Source: an uncultured Clostridia bacterium (GTDB lineage: Bacteria; Bacillota; Clostridia; TANB77; CAG-508). From it: 47,899 nt of DNA. The stretch is taken from positions 1-47,899 of the forward strand of contig CAQUBD010000001.1 of the NCBI GenBank assembly GCA_948891265.1, in the 5' to 3' direction. The position numbers were made by a program, and so were the translations under genes. This document shows positions 25,813 to 34,686 of the stretch, one piece after another. Position 1 is the first letter of the stretch. Every line of letters begins with the position of its first letter. Under the pieces are notes generated by a model. It saw only the letters and a list, made by a program, of their open reading frames with translations, was not told the origin of the DNA and made no database searches.

Positions 25813-25947
25813 TTAAGCACTTAATTTTTTTCTACCTTTAGCTCTTCTTGCTTTTAAAACGTTTCTGCCTGCTCTAGTTTTCATTCTTTTCATAAATCCA
25901 TGTTCTTTCTTCTCTTGTCTATTTTTTGGTTGAAATGTTCTTTTCAT
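25813..25947 (-). CDS. rpmH: 50S ribosomal protein L34
   Basis: 44 residues: MKRTFQPKNRQEKKEHGF, then MKTRAGRNVLKARRAKGRKK and SA. This is a complete L34. The ATG (25947-25945) has AGGAGGTGC-like sequence upstream. It is transcribed away from dnaA with a strong promoter at 26024-26053. L34 is the usual gene on this side of the Firmicutes origin. Confidence 0.97.
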   Translation of the reverse strand: MKRTFQPKNRQEKKEHGFMKRMKTRAGRNVLKARRAKGRKKLSA

Positions 25948-26023
25948 AATATAGCACCTCCTACTAGTTTTGTTTTATTTAATTCCATTTCTGGAAATTA
26001 CATGCATAATAACAAGTATATCG

Positions 26024-26053
26024 ATTATACCTTACTAAAAGATAATTTGTCAA
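26024..26053 (-). promoter_or_regulatory. rpmH operon promoter
   Basis: On the minus strand TTGACA (26053-26048), an 18-nt spacer and TATAAT (26029-26024), 77 nt before the rpmH start and next to the first DnaA boxes, so DnaA binding could affect it. Confidence 0.8.
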
Positions 26054-26096
26054 TACTTTTATTTTTTTTTGTAAAACTTTTGTAATAAAACCATAC

Positions 26097-26307
26097 TTAT
26101 CCACAAAATTAAAATATATTATCCACATATTAAAAATTTTTTCCACAATCCTATTGACTTCCTATTATTTTTTTTGTTATTATATATACTACAAAAAAAG
26201 ACAAGATTTTTATTGAAACATCAACAAAAATAATGTTCGTAACTTTTCTTCTTTTTTTACTTAAATATTACAAACTTATCAACAATTGTGGATAAATATG
26301 TGGATAA
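26097..26307. other. oriC, part 1 (rpmH-dnaA intergenic DnaA boxes)
   Basis: DnaA boxes: TTATCCACA at 26097 and 26119 and TTTTCCACA at 26139 on plus; TTATCAACA at 26276 on plus; TGTGGATAA (reverse boxes) at 26287 and 26299. The last three form an imperfect palindrome just before dnaA. The stretch between is nearly pure A/T and could unwind. Two box clusters on either side of dnaA are typical of Firmicutes bipartite origins. Confidence 0.85.
26154..26183 (+). promoter_or_regulatory. dnaA promoter candidate
   Basis: TTGACT (26154-26159), an 18-nt spacer and TATTAT (26178-26183), between DnaA-box groups, suggesting autoregulation by DnaA. Confidence 0.6.
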
Positions 26308-26332
26308 GTTATGTTAGAAAGGATGAATAAAA

Positions 26333-27682
26333 ATGGATATTGACAAAGAAGAACTTTTAGGCAAATTAAAATCTTTACTTAAAGACGAATTGTCAACTAT
26401 ATCTTATGAAACTTGGATATTACCTTTAGGAATTGAAGATATTAAAGAAAATCATATTATTTTTACTGTTAATTCTGAATTCCAAAAAGATTTTATTGAA
26501 AATAAGTTTAATAGTTTAATTTTTAATACTTTAAGATACATAACAAATAAAGAATGGACATTTTCAGTTATTGATATATCTGCTGAAAAAGAACAAGGCC
26601 AAATAATATCAGAAAAAAAATCTAACGTATCTGATACAGAATTAGAAAATAATCATCAAACTTTAAATCCAAAATATACATTTGAAACGTTCGTTGTAGG
26701 TAATAACAATAGATTTGCACATGCAGCAGCATTAGCAGTGGGAAATGAACCAGGAAAATCTTATAATCCATTATTTTTATATGGAGGAGTAGGATTAGGA
26801 AAAACTCACTTAATGCACGCAATAGGAAATAGAATATTAGAAAATAATTCAAAATCTAATGTTTTATACGTTACTTCAGAAAAATTTACAAACCAACTCA
26901 TAAATGCAATAAGAGATAATAAAACTGAAATATTTAGAAATAAATACAGAAATATAGATGTTTTATTAATAGATGATATTCAATTTATAGCTGGTAAAGA
27001 TAGAGTTCAAGAAGAATTTTTCCATACATTTAATACTTTAAGAGAAGATGGAAAACAAATTATAATTTCAAGTGATAAACCACCAAGAGATATTGAATTT
27101 TTAGAAGATAGATTAAAATCTAGATTTGAATGGGGTCTTTTAGCTGATATATCATGTCCAGATTATGAAACTAGACTTGCAATATTAAGAAAAAAAGCAC
27201 AAGATGAAAATATTGTAATAGAAGATTCTATATTGTCTGATATAGCAACGAAAATAGACTCAAATATAAGAGAGTTAGAAGGTGTATTTAATAAAATTGT
27301 AGCAAGAGCATCTTTAACTCATAGTCCTATAACCATTGAATTAGCAGAAAATATAATAAATGAATTTAAATACGAAAGTGAAAGAGTAATATCTTGTGAT
27401 TTTGTAAAAGAAACTGTTGCAAAATATTTTAGTATTGATAAAGAAGAACTAGCAGGTAGTAAAAGATCAAATGATATAGCATTTCCAAGACAAATTGCAA
27501 TGTACTTATGTAGAGAAGTAATTGGTATGTCATTTCCTCAAATAGGTCTAGAATTTGGAAATAGAGATCATTCAACAGTAATGCATGGTTACAATAAAAT
27601 TTCAAAAGAACTAAAAGAAAAAAATAGTACTAAGTTAATTGTGGAAAGTGTGAAAAACATAATTACTAGTGAAAAAAAATAA
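26333..27682 (+). CDS. dnaA: Chromosomal replication initiator DnaA
   Basis: 449 residues. An N-terminal oligomerisation domain (TWILPLGIEDI), AAA+ domain with Walker A GGVGLGKTHLMHAIG and Walker B LLIDDIQFIAGK, and a C-terminal DNA-binding signature FGNRDHSTVMHGYNKI. It binds the boxes on either side to open the origin. AAAGGA lies upstream of the ATG. Confidence 0.98.
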   Translation: MDIDKEELLGKLKSLLKDELSTISYETWILPLGIEDIKENHIIFTVNSEFQKDFIENKFNSLIFNTLRYITNKEWTFSVIDISAEKEQGQIISEKKSNVSDTELENNHQTLNPKYTFETFVVGNNNRFAHAAALAVGNEPGKSYNPLFLYGGVGLGKTHLMHAIGNRILENNSKSNVLYVTSEKFTNQLINAIRDNKTEIFRNKYRNIDVLLIDDIQFIAGKDRVQEEFFHTFNTLREDGKQIIISSDKPPRDIEFLEDRLKSRFEWGLLADISCPDYETRLAILRKKAQDENIVIEDSILSDIATKIDSNIRELEGVFNKIVARASLTHSPITIELAENIINEFKYESERVISCDFVKETVAKYFSIDKEELAGSKRSNDIAFPRQIAMYLCREVIGMSFPQIGLEFGNRDHSTVMHGYNKISKELKEKNSTKLIVESVKNIITSEKK

Positions 27683-28014
27683 GAGATATCAATTATAAAT
27701 ATATTTTTTTAAAATTCATGTTTGGATAAAAGAGTGTTTGGATAAAAAATTCAAAATTCTTCCTACGGAAGCAATACATTTGATATCCACAAGTTACTGT
27801 GAATAAGCTGTTAAAAACATGTGTAAAACACAATTATACACATAAAAAAATATTTAATGTGGAAAAAGTAACATTTTATCCACCATATTATTCACAACAA
27901 TTTTTCTAGGGATATCAACTTTCAACATAGTTTTCCACAGTTTCCACAAGACCTAATACTAATACTACTAAATATATTTATTATTTTATTATATAATAAG
28001 AGAGGAGCAAGAAA
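27683..28014. other. oriC, part 2 (dnaA-dnaN intergenic DnaA boxes)
   Basis: A dense cluster of box-like sequences: ATATCCACA 27783, TGTGAATAA 27798, TTATACACA 27834, TGTGGAAAA 27858, TTATCCACC 27876, TTATTCACA 27888, TTTTCCACA 27931 and GTTTCCACA 27940. A tandem GTTTGGATAAAA pair lies at about 27720-27748. The AT-rich stretch at 27951-28000 before dnaN is the likely unwinding element. Confidence 0.85.
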
Positions 28015-29133
28015 ATGAAAATAGTTTGTTATAAAGACAAAATATTAAAAGCTATCAATTCCGTAGTAAAAGGTGTAGCTTCTAAAACAACAATGCCTAT
28101 ATTAGAAGGTATATTAATTCAAACAAATGATAATGAAATAAAATTAACAACATATGACCTAGAAATAGGAATAGAATACGTAATGGAATGTGAAGTAAAA
28201 GAGCAAGGAAGTACAGTAGTAAATGCAATAATGTTTAGTGAAATAATAAGAAAATTACCAGATACAGAAATATATATTTCTATAAATGATAAAAATTTAT
28301 TAGAAATAGAATGTGAAGGGTCTTTATATAAATTAGCAACAATGAATCCAGAAGAATATCCAGAACTTCCAAAAATAGAAGTAGAAAATTCTATAGAATT
28401 AGAACAAAATACTTTAAAAAATATGATTAGAAAAACAATATTTGCAGTAAGTAACGAAGAAAATAGGCCAATATTTACAGGATGCTTATTTGAAATACAA
28501 AAAAATAAATTAAGTATTGTAGCAGTTGATGGATTTAGATTAGCATTAAGAAGTATATATTTAAATAAGCAAACAAACGACTTTAGTGCAGTAATACCAG
28601 GAAAAACATTAAATGAAGTTAATAAAATATTGTCAGATTCTTTTGATACGATAAAAATAGGAGTATCTAAAAATCAAGCTCTATTTGAAATGGATAATTG
28701 TAAAATAGTAACAAGAGTACTTGATGGAGAATTTTTAAATTATAAAAGTGTAATTCCAGAAAACTGGGAAACAAGAGTAAAAGCAAATAGAAATAATTTA
28801 CAAAATTGTTTTGAAAGGATAAGTTTAATATCTGCATCATCAGTTGAAAAAGAAAAGAAATATCCTGTAAAAGTAAATGTAGATATTGGAAAAGTAGTAA
28901 TATCTTGTACAAACCAAACAGGAGATGCAAAAGAAGAATTATTTGTATCAACAGAAGGAAAAAATCTAGAAGCAGGATTTAATCCAAAATATTTTTTAGA
29001 TAGCTTAAAATCAATCGAAGATGAAGAAATATATGTTGAATTTGGAACAAGTATTTCACCATGTTTAATAAAATCAACAGAAAGTAAAGACTATGTTTAT
29101 ATGATTTTACCAATTAGACTTAAAGAAGACTAA
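28015..29133 (+). CDS. dnaN: DNA polymerase III beta subunit (sliding clamp)
   Basis: 372 residues, three repeated clamp folds. Family features include TMPILEGILIQ near the start, RPIFTGCLFE in the middle and a C-terminal YVYMILPIRL ending (the MPxRL motif that lines the clamp). GAGGAG precedes the ATG. Directly downstream of the second oriC box cluster. Confidence 0.97.
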   Translation: MKIVCYKDKILKAINSVVKGVASKTTMPILEGILIQTNDNEIKLTTYDLEIGIEYVMECEVKEQGSTVVNAIMFSEIIRKLPDTEIYISINDKNLLEIECEGSLYKLATMNPEEYPELPKIEVENSIELEQNTLKNMIRKTIFAVSNEENRPIFTGCLFEIQKNKLSIVAVDGFRLALRSIYLNKQTNDFSAVIPGKTLNEVNKILSDSFDTIKIGVSKNQALFEMDNCKIVTRVLDGEFLNYKSVIPENWETRVKANRNNLQNCFERISLISASSVEKEKKYPVKVNVDIGKVVISCTNQTGDAKEELFVSTEGKNLEAGFNPKYFLDSLKSIEDEEIYVEFGTSISPCLIKSTESKDYVYMILPIRLKED

Positions 29134-29167
29134 TAAAAATATTTAAATAAATAATTAATTAATATTA

Positions 29168-29252
29168 ATCGTTGATATGTATAATTTTTATTCAAAAACA
29201 TAGCTAGTGTATACCTAATGGTCTTTGAATATAAATTATATATATCAACGAT
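29168..29252. repeat. 29-bp inverted repeat after dnaN
   Basis: Arms 29168-29196 and 29224-29252 start and end ATCGTTGATAT/ATATCAACGAT and pair at 27 of 29 positions around a 27-nt loop containing TAGCTAGTGTATACC. There is no U-tract, so a simple terminator is unlikely. It could be a MITE-like remnant, a structured RNA or a replication-linked cruciform. No gene lies here; the yaaA gene common between dnaN and recF is absent. Confidence 0.6.
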
Positions 29253-29286
29253 TTCTAAATAAATTATATATAAAAATAAAAAAATG

Positions 29287-29317
29287 ATATCCACATTTTT
29301 TTATAAATTGTGGATAA
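29287..29317. promoter_or_regulatory. Pair of inverted DnaA boxes
   Basis: ATATCCACA at 29287-29295 and TGTGGATAA at 29309-29317 face each other across a TTTATAAAT spacer. The second is a perfect box. It opens the repeat-rich zone upstream of recF. Confidence 0.65.
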
Positions 29318-29412
29318 TAGTCAAAAACTTTAATATAAACATATATTTAATATAATGCAATATTAGAAAAAATGAGATAAAAAAAGAAAAAAATATGTAA
29401 AAAATAGAAAAC

Positions 29413-29578
29413 AACGAATTAAAATCAAAAATAAGACAATTTTAAATTTTATAAATATAATTTAATTATAAAAAATAAAATAAATTAAAAACGAAAATAA
29501 CAAAAATGAGAATAAAATAGAAAAAAATAGTAAAAAATAGAATAAAATAGAAAAAAAGAGTTTATAAATTGTGGAAAA
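29413..29578 (+). repeat. DnaA-box-ended direct repeat, copy 1
   Basis: A 163-bp unit, nearly pure A/T, that recurs 481 bp later without indels and with only a few substitutions in my reading. It starts AACGAATTAAAATC and ends GTTTATAAATTGTGGA, followed here by AAAA, giving a one-mismatch DnaA box (TGTGGAAAA, 29570-29578). Confidence 0.8.
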
Positions 29579-29893
29579 ATGATTATAAAAAGAAATAAAT
29601 AAAATAAAAATTATAAAATATAATAAATAAATTATTGAAATAATTAAAAAATAAAAATTTAATATATAAATAAATTAAAAATAAAACAATATTAAAAAAA
29701 ATAGAATAAATTAGTAAAAAATATATAAAAATAGAAAATAAACAAAAAGTATACAAATTTAAAGAATTTGAAAAGTACAATTAAAAATATTAATAAATAT
29801 TTATTATAAAAATGATTTAATAATAAAAAAATATTATAAAAAATAAATTAAATTAAGAGAATAATAAAAATTTTTATTAAAGATAAAAAAATT
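29579..29893. other. AT-only spacer between direct repeats
   Basis: More than 300 bp of almost pure A/T. It contains no credible gene and no clear promoter. Short runs resemble the flanking repeats. Its base content would make it easy to melt. Confidence 0.5.
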
Positions 29894-30059
29894 AACGAAT
29901 TAAAATCAAAAATAAGACGATTTAAAATTTTATAAATATAATTTAATTATAAAAAATAAAATAAATTAAAAACGAAAATAACAAAAATGAGAATAAAATA
30001 GAAAAAAATAGTAAAAAATAGAATAAAATAGAAAAAAAGAGTTTATAAATTGTGGATAA
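29894..30059 (+). repeat. DnaA-box-ended direct repeat, copy 2
   Basis: Second copy of the 163-bp unit. It ends GTTTATAAATTGTGGATAA, so it carries a perfect reverse DnaA box (TGTGGATAA, 30051-30059) about 75 bp before recF. Confidence 0.8.
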
Positions 30060-30131
30060 TTAATTATAAAAATAAATTTAAAAAGAAAATAAAATACAAA
30101 AATAAATAATTAATTAAAAATGGAGAAAAAA

Positions 30132-31200
30132 ATGTGGATAAAAAATATAAAAATAAATAATTTTAGAAATTATAAAAAAGAAGAAATTAATTTAGAAAAA
30201 AATATAAATATTTTTTATGGAGAAAATGCACAAGGAAAAACAAATATAATAGAAGCAATTTTTTTATGCAGTTTAGGAAAATCTTTTAGAGCAAAAAAAG
30301 ATTCAGAAATGATAAAATTAAATGAAGAAAATTCTATAATAGAAATAGAATATGAAAAGTCAGATAGAAATGGGAAAATAGAAATAAAATTAGGAAATAA
30401 AAAAGAAGTATATTTAAATGGAATAAAAATAAAAAAATTAAGTGAATTATTAGGAAATTTAAATATTGTAATTTTTACGCCAGATGATATAAATATTTTA
30501 AAAGGACGGACCACAAAATAGAAGAAAATTTTTAGATATAATGATAAGCCAATTAAGACCAAATTATATGCATATTTTAAATTTATATTTAAAAACAATA
30601 GAACAAAGAAATAAATATTTAAGACAAATAAAAGAAGAAAATAAAGATGAAAATTTATTAGAAATATGGGACGAGAAATTATCAGAATATGCAATAAAAA
30701 TAAATAAATATAGAGAAGAATTTATAAAAAAGATTATTGACAAAATTAAAATAATTCATAATAATATAACAAATGGAAAAGAAGAAATAAGAATAGAATA
30801 TATAACAGAATGTAGAGATAAAAAAGAATACTTACAATTATTAAAGCAAAGAAGAAGGCTAGATATAATTAAAGGATTTACAACAAAAGGTATACATAGA
30901 GATGATTTTATGATATATATAAATAATAAAGAAATAAATATCTATGGATCTCAAGGACAAAATAGAACAGCAATGCTTTCTTTAAAATTAGCTGAACTAC
31001 AAGTAATATATGATGAAATAGGAGAATATCCAATTTTATTATTAGATGACTTTATGTCAGAATTAGATAAAACAAGAAGAAAGAATTTTTTAGAAAACAT
31101 TAGGGATACACAAGTAATAATAACAGGAACTGAAAAATTAGATATTGAAAATTTAAATTATTTGGAATATAATGTGAATGATGGAAAAATTATAAAATAA
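30132..31200 (+). pseudogene. recF: RecF, interrupted by a one-base frameshift at a CGG codon
   Basis: Two adjacent frames make one RecF. The first (from ATG 30132, GGAG 6 nt upstream) carries NFRNYKKEEIN and Walker A YGENAQGKTNIIEAI and stops at 30519-30521. The second carries the signature region SQGQNRTAMLSLKLAE and Walker B LLLDDFMSELD. Omitting the C at 30507 joins them in frame as KGGPQNRRKFLDIM, the normal RecF sequence, giving about 355 residues, the usual length. The zero-frame codon at the break is CGG, which is almost unused in this window. The gene may be broken, recoded by +1 frameshifting, or affected by a sequence error. RecF loads RecA at gaps. Confidence 0.9.
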
Positions 31201-31239
31201 TAAAATATATAATTTTTCATAAAAAGAGGAGGAAGACAA

Positions 31240-33171
31240 ATGGAAAAATACGATCACAAATATGGTGCTGAACAAATTCAAGTACTTGAAGGATTAGATG
31301 CAGTAAGAAAAAGACCAGGTATGTATATTGGTAGCACATCAATAAGAGGATTACATCATCTAGTATATGAAATAGTGGACAATGGTGTTGATGAAGGTTT
31401 AGCAGGATATTGTACAGAAATAAATGTAGTAATAGAACCTGGAAATATAATATCTGTTCAAGATAATGGTAGAGGAATTCCAGTAGAAATACATCCAAAA
31501 ACAAAAATATCAACAGCAGAAACTGTTTATACAGTTTTACATGCTGGTGGAAAATTTGGTGGAGACAGTGGATATAAAGTTTCTGGAGGATTACATGGCG
31601 TTGGTGCATCAGTTGTAAATGCTTTATCAAAATGGACAGAAGTTACAATTGAGAGAGATGGCGGAATTTATCAAATGAGATTTGAAGAAGGAAAAACTGT
31701 TAAAAAGCTAGAAAAAATAGGGGAATCTAAAAAAACAGGAACATTAGTAAGATTTTTAGCAGATGATTCAATATTTGAAACTTTAAATTATGAATTTGAA
31801 GTTTTAGAAAAAAGACTTAGGGAAATTGCATTTTTAACAAAAGGATTAAAAATAACAATTGAAGATAAAAGAGATGAAGAAAACATCAAAAAGTCAGAAT
31901 TTTGCTATGAAGGTGGACTAGTATCATTTGTAGAATTCTTAAATAAAAATAAAGAAAAATTGCATACAACACCAATTTATATAGAAAAAAATGGAGAAGT
32001 GCCAGTAGAAATTGCTATTCAATACACAACAGCATATAATGAAAGTATATATACTTTTGCAAATAATATAAGTACAGTAGAAGGTGGAACACACTTAGAA
32101 GGATTTAAAAGAGCATTAACAAAAGTATTTAATGATTATGCAAGAAGTCATAATATATTAAAAGAAAAAGATAACAATTTACAAGGTGAAGATATAAGAG
32201 AAGGAATTACAGCAGTAGTTTCAGTAAAAGTAAAAGAACCACAATTTGAAGGACAAACAAAAACAAAATTAGGAAACAGTGAAGTAACAGGTGTAGTACA
32301 AAGTATGGTAAATGAAGCATTATCAACATTTTTAGAAGAAAACCCAAATGTAGCAAAAGCCATCTTAGAAAAATGTGTAAGTGCATCAAGAGCAAGAGAA
32401 GCAGCAAGAAAAGCTAGGGAATTAGTAAGAAAGAAAAACTCAATGGAAACATCAACATTACCAGGAAAACTAGCAGACTGTAGTAGTAAAAATCCAGACG
32501 AATGTGAAGTCTATATAGTAGAAGGAGACTCAGCAGGAGGAAGTGCAAAGCAAGGAAGAGATAGAAGATTCCAAGCAATATTACCACTTTGGGGAAAAAT
32601 GTTAAATGTTGAAAAAGCAAGAGCAGATAAAATTTATGGAAATGATAAATTAAATCCAGTAATTTTAGCAGTTGGTGGAGGAATTGGACCAGATTTTGAT
32701 ATAACAAAAATTAGATATGGAAAAGTAATAATAATGGCAGATGCGGATGTAGATGGAGCACATATTAGAACATTATTATTAACATTCTTCTTTAGATATA
32801 TGAGACCTTTAATAGAAAATGGAAATGTATATTTAGCACAACCACCTTTATATAAATTATCTAAAAAAGGAATTGAAGATATTTATTGCTATACAGATGA
32901 AGACTTAGACAAAGCATATAAAGAATTAGAAGAAAAAGGAATTTCGAGAGATCAATTAGGATTACAGAGATATAAAGGTCTAGGAGAAATGAATCCTGAA
33001 CAATTATGGGAAACAACAATGAATCCAGAAACAAGAATACTTGTAAAGGTAACAATGGATGATGCAATACAGGCAGATGAAACATTTGCATTATTAATGG
33101 GAGATGAAGTAGAACCAAGAAGAGAATTTATACAACAAAACGCAAAATATGTAAAAAATCTAGATATATAG
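31240..33171 (+). CDS. gyrB: DNA gyrase subunit B
   Basis: 643 residues. The GHKL ATPase has VDNGVDEGLAGYC, DNGRGIPVEIH and SGGLHGVGASVVNALS; the TOPRIM domain has VEGDSAGGSAKQGRDRRFQA and DADVDGAHIRTL; the tail has RYKGLGEMNPEQLWETTM. The segment ILPLWGKMLNVEKAR has Trp where many GyrBs have Arg. GAGGAGG precedes the ATG; the gap after recF is 39 nt and lacks the small gene (remB) sometimes found there. Confidence 0.98.
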   Translation: MEKYDHKYGAEQIQVLEGLDAVRKRPGMYIGSTSIRGLHHLVYEIVDNGVDEGLAGYCTEINVVIEPGNIISVQDNGRGIPVEIHPKTKISTAETVYTVLHAGGKFGGDSGYKVSGGLHGVGASVVNALSKWTEVTIERDGGIYQMRFEEGKTVKKLEKIGESKKTGTLVRFLADDSIFETLNYEFEVLEKRLREIAFLTKGLKITIEDKRDEENIKKSEFCYEGGLVSFVEFLNKNKEKLHTTPIYIEKNGEVPVEIAIQYTTAYNESIYTFANNISTVEGGTHLEGFKRALTKVFNDYARSHNILKEKDNNLQGEDIREGITAVVSVKVKEPQFEGQTKTKLGNSEVTGVVQSMVNEALSTFLEENPNVAKAILEKCVSASRAREAARKARELVRKKNSMETSTLPGKLADCSSKNPDECEVYIVEGDSAGGSAKQGRDRRFQAILPLWGKMLNVEKARADKIYGNDKLNPVILAVGGGIGPDFDITKIRYGKVIIMADADVDGAHIRTLLLTFFFRYMRPLIENGNVYLAQPPLYKLSKKGIEDIYCYTDEDLDKAYKELEEKGISRDQLGLQRYKGLGEMNPEQLWETTMNPETRILVKVTMDDAIQADETFALLMGDEVEPRREFIQQNAKYVKNLDI

Positions 33172-33177
33172 TAAAAG

Positions 33178-33208
33178 TGTGACAAAGGGGACGTACCTTT
33201 TTGTCACA
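33178..33208 (+). terminator. gyrB terminator
   Basis: TGTGACAAAGG (33178-33188) pairs with CCTTTTTGTCACA (33196-33208) with a 2-nt bulge, loop GGACGTA, then TTTTTG. It starts a few bases after the gyrB stop. Confidence 0.85.
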
Positions 33209-33230
33209 TTTTTGATATTTAAAAAAATAT

Positions 33231-33266
33231 TTAATGGCAGGTTATTTTAAAACAACCTGCCATTAA
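33231..33266. repeat. Perfect 13-bp hairpin after the gyrB terminator
   Basis: TTAATGGCAGGTT (33231-33243) and AACCTGCCATTAA (33254-33266) pair fully around a 10-nt loop. There is no T-tract downstream, so it is either a backup terminator, an RNA 5' or 3' structure, or the edge of the unusual region that follows. Confidence 0.6.
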
Positions 33267-33690
33267 TCGATAAAGCCGATAATAATCTCCACTAAAACCA
33301 ATATATCTAATATTAAAACCTAATATATATTGCTATATAAATAAGCTCGATACCACATATATTAATCATTCGCTCGACTATTAATCCACCATAAGTAGCC
33401 ACATTCATCCAAAACGTGGGACTATTAATAACCACTTTTAAATATTAGATAAAAGAATAATCTTAGCTCGAATATATTACATATATTTTGACCATATATA
33501 AATTGAATTAAAATAAAAAATATAGCCTACACACACCTAATATACTCTTATCGCCGACATATAATAATATAAGTTTTACACTATTATACATCTTTGTTCG
33601 AATAATAATAAACCATCATTAGATCTATTATTACTCTTCGCTCAACTATTATCAACCTTATGTTTTTATTATGTACAAAAATAAAAAAAA
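33267..33690. other. Unexplained C-rich, CG-motif-containing non-coding region
   Basis: About 420 bp without a gene. In contrast to the A-rich flanks, the plus strand has clearly more C than G and repeats short CG-bearing words: GCTCGA at 33345 and 33466, TTCGCTC(G/A)ACTATTA at 33369 and 33638, GTTCGAATAAT at 33596, TCGCCGAC at 33551. Several are flanked by AT stretches that can pair (TAAT...ATTA). No coding frame, tRNA fold or known RNA is recognisable to me. Confidence 0.45.
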
Positions 33691-33754
33691 TATACAAAAT
33701 AAATTAAAAATAATAAACAAAATAATAAATAAATTAATTAATAAAAAATATTCA

Positions 33755-33905
33755 TAAAAATCAAAAATAAAAAGATTTAATTTTTTAATAATATAATTTA
33801 ATTATAAAAAATAAAATTAATTTAAATAGAAAATAAGAATAAATTAGAAAAAAATTGAAAAAAATAGTAAAAATTAGAAAAAAAGAGTTTATAAAATGTG
33901 AATAA
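33755..33905 (+). repeat. Diverged third copy of the DnaA-box-ended repeat
   Basis: The sequence from ATAAAAATCAAAAATAAA to GTTTATAAAATGTGAATAA aligns with the two copies before recF, sharing ATAATTTAATTATAAAAAAT and AAAAAAAGAGTTTATAAA, but with substitutions and indels. It ends in TGTGAATAA, a reverse DnaA box variant also present at 27798. It lies upstream of the second virB4 operon, in the same orientation as copies 1 and 2. Confidence 0.65.
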
Positions 33906-34006
33906 CATATAACATAAAATAAATTGAATGTGCAAAAATAATAAAATAATAAATAAATAAAATTAAAAAATAAATGTATTTGTCGAAAAATGTCAAAAAG
34001 TTTTTA

Positions 34007-34035
34007 TTGACAAATATAAAAAATGAATGTAAAAT
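34007..34035 (+). promoter_or_regulatory. Promoter of the second virB4 operon
   Basis: TTGACA (34007-34012), a 17-nt spacer and TAAAAT (34030-34035), about 40 nt before the first gene. GTCGAAAAATGTCAAAAAG lies just upstream. Confidence 0.75.
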
Positions 34036-34077
34036 ATAAAACTATAAAAATTAAAAATATAATAGGAGGTGGAAAAG

Positions 34078-34635
34078 ATAAAGAATAGTACAGTTCAACA
34101 GTGGATTCCAATAGAAGATATACATGAAAATGGAATTATAAAAATAAATAAAAATAAATTTGTAAAAATATTAAAAGTGAACCCAATTAATTATAATTTA
34201 AAATCAGATTTAGAAAAAAAGACAATTTTAAATTCATATAAGATATTATTAAAAACTTGTAATTTTGATATTCAAATTTTAATTCAAAGTAATAAAGAAG
34301 ATTTAAATCAACATATTTTAAATATAGAAAAAAATACTCAAAAAAAAGAAAATAAATATTTAAAAGAAATATCACAAAATTATATTCAATTTATTCAAAA
34401 TTTAAATAATTCAAGAAATTCAACTTCAAAAGATTTTTATCTTATAGTATCAAATCAAAAAACAGAGAATTGTAATTCTATAGAGATTATAGAAAACGAT
34501 TTAAGAGAGAAATATTTTAAAATAAAAGAGTGCTTGTCTCGATGTGGAAATCATGTTATCGAATTAAATAATAAAGATGATATTATTAATATTTTTAATT
34601 CTTTACTAAATACTCGAAAGTTTTTAAAAAGTTAA
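34078..34635 (+). CDS. Separate N-terminal VirB4 domain of T4SS-2, apparent AUA start
   Basis: About 185 residues. It resembles the N-terminal VirB4 part encoded at 12582-13817: WIPIEDIHENGIIKINKNKF, then NPINYNLKSDLEKKT and NFDIQILIQS correspond to FMEFDKIDDNMIVQKDGKRF, GINYDLMSGLEK and YPIQIYVQTR there. It lacks the membrane helix of that protein and any P-loop. The frame opens after a TAG at 34063 and contains no ATG. A GTG at 34069 overlaps the strong AGGAGG (34064-34069) itself, so the codon at correct spacing (8 nt) is ATA at 34078. If ATA is not used the gene may be silent. Confidence 0.6.
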   Translation: MKNSTVQQWIPIEDIHENGIIKINKNKFVKILKVNPINYNLKSDLEKKTILNSYKILLKTCNFDIQILIQSNKEDLNQHILNIEKNTQKKENKYLKEISQNYIQFIQNLNNSRNSTSKDFYLIVSNQKTENCNSIEIIENDLREKYFKIKECLSRCGNHVIELNNKDDIINIFNSLLNTRKFLKS

Positions 34636-34686
34636 AAAGCAATATAAAAAATAATAAAAATTAAATGTCAAAAAGGAGGAATAAAA

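Noticed and set aside
29413..30059. The repeats as a CRISPR array or iterons
   Set aside because: There are only two long collinear copies plus one diverged; no regular spacers, no cas genes and no short iteron periodicity.
31240..33171. Trp in the GyrB segment ILPLWGKMLNVEK as a CGG- or Arg-recoding sign
   Set aside because: The codon is TGG, so it is an ordinary amino-acid difference with no relation to CGG decoding.
33178..33208. GACAAAGGGGACGTACC hairpin after gyrB as a mobile repeat
   Set aside because: It is seen once in this window and works well as the gyrB terminator; repeat status needs the rest of the genome.
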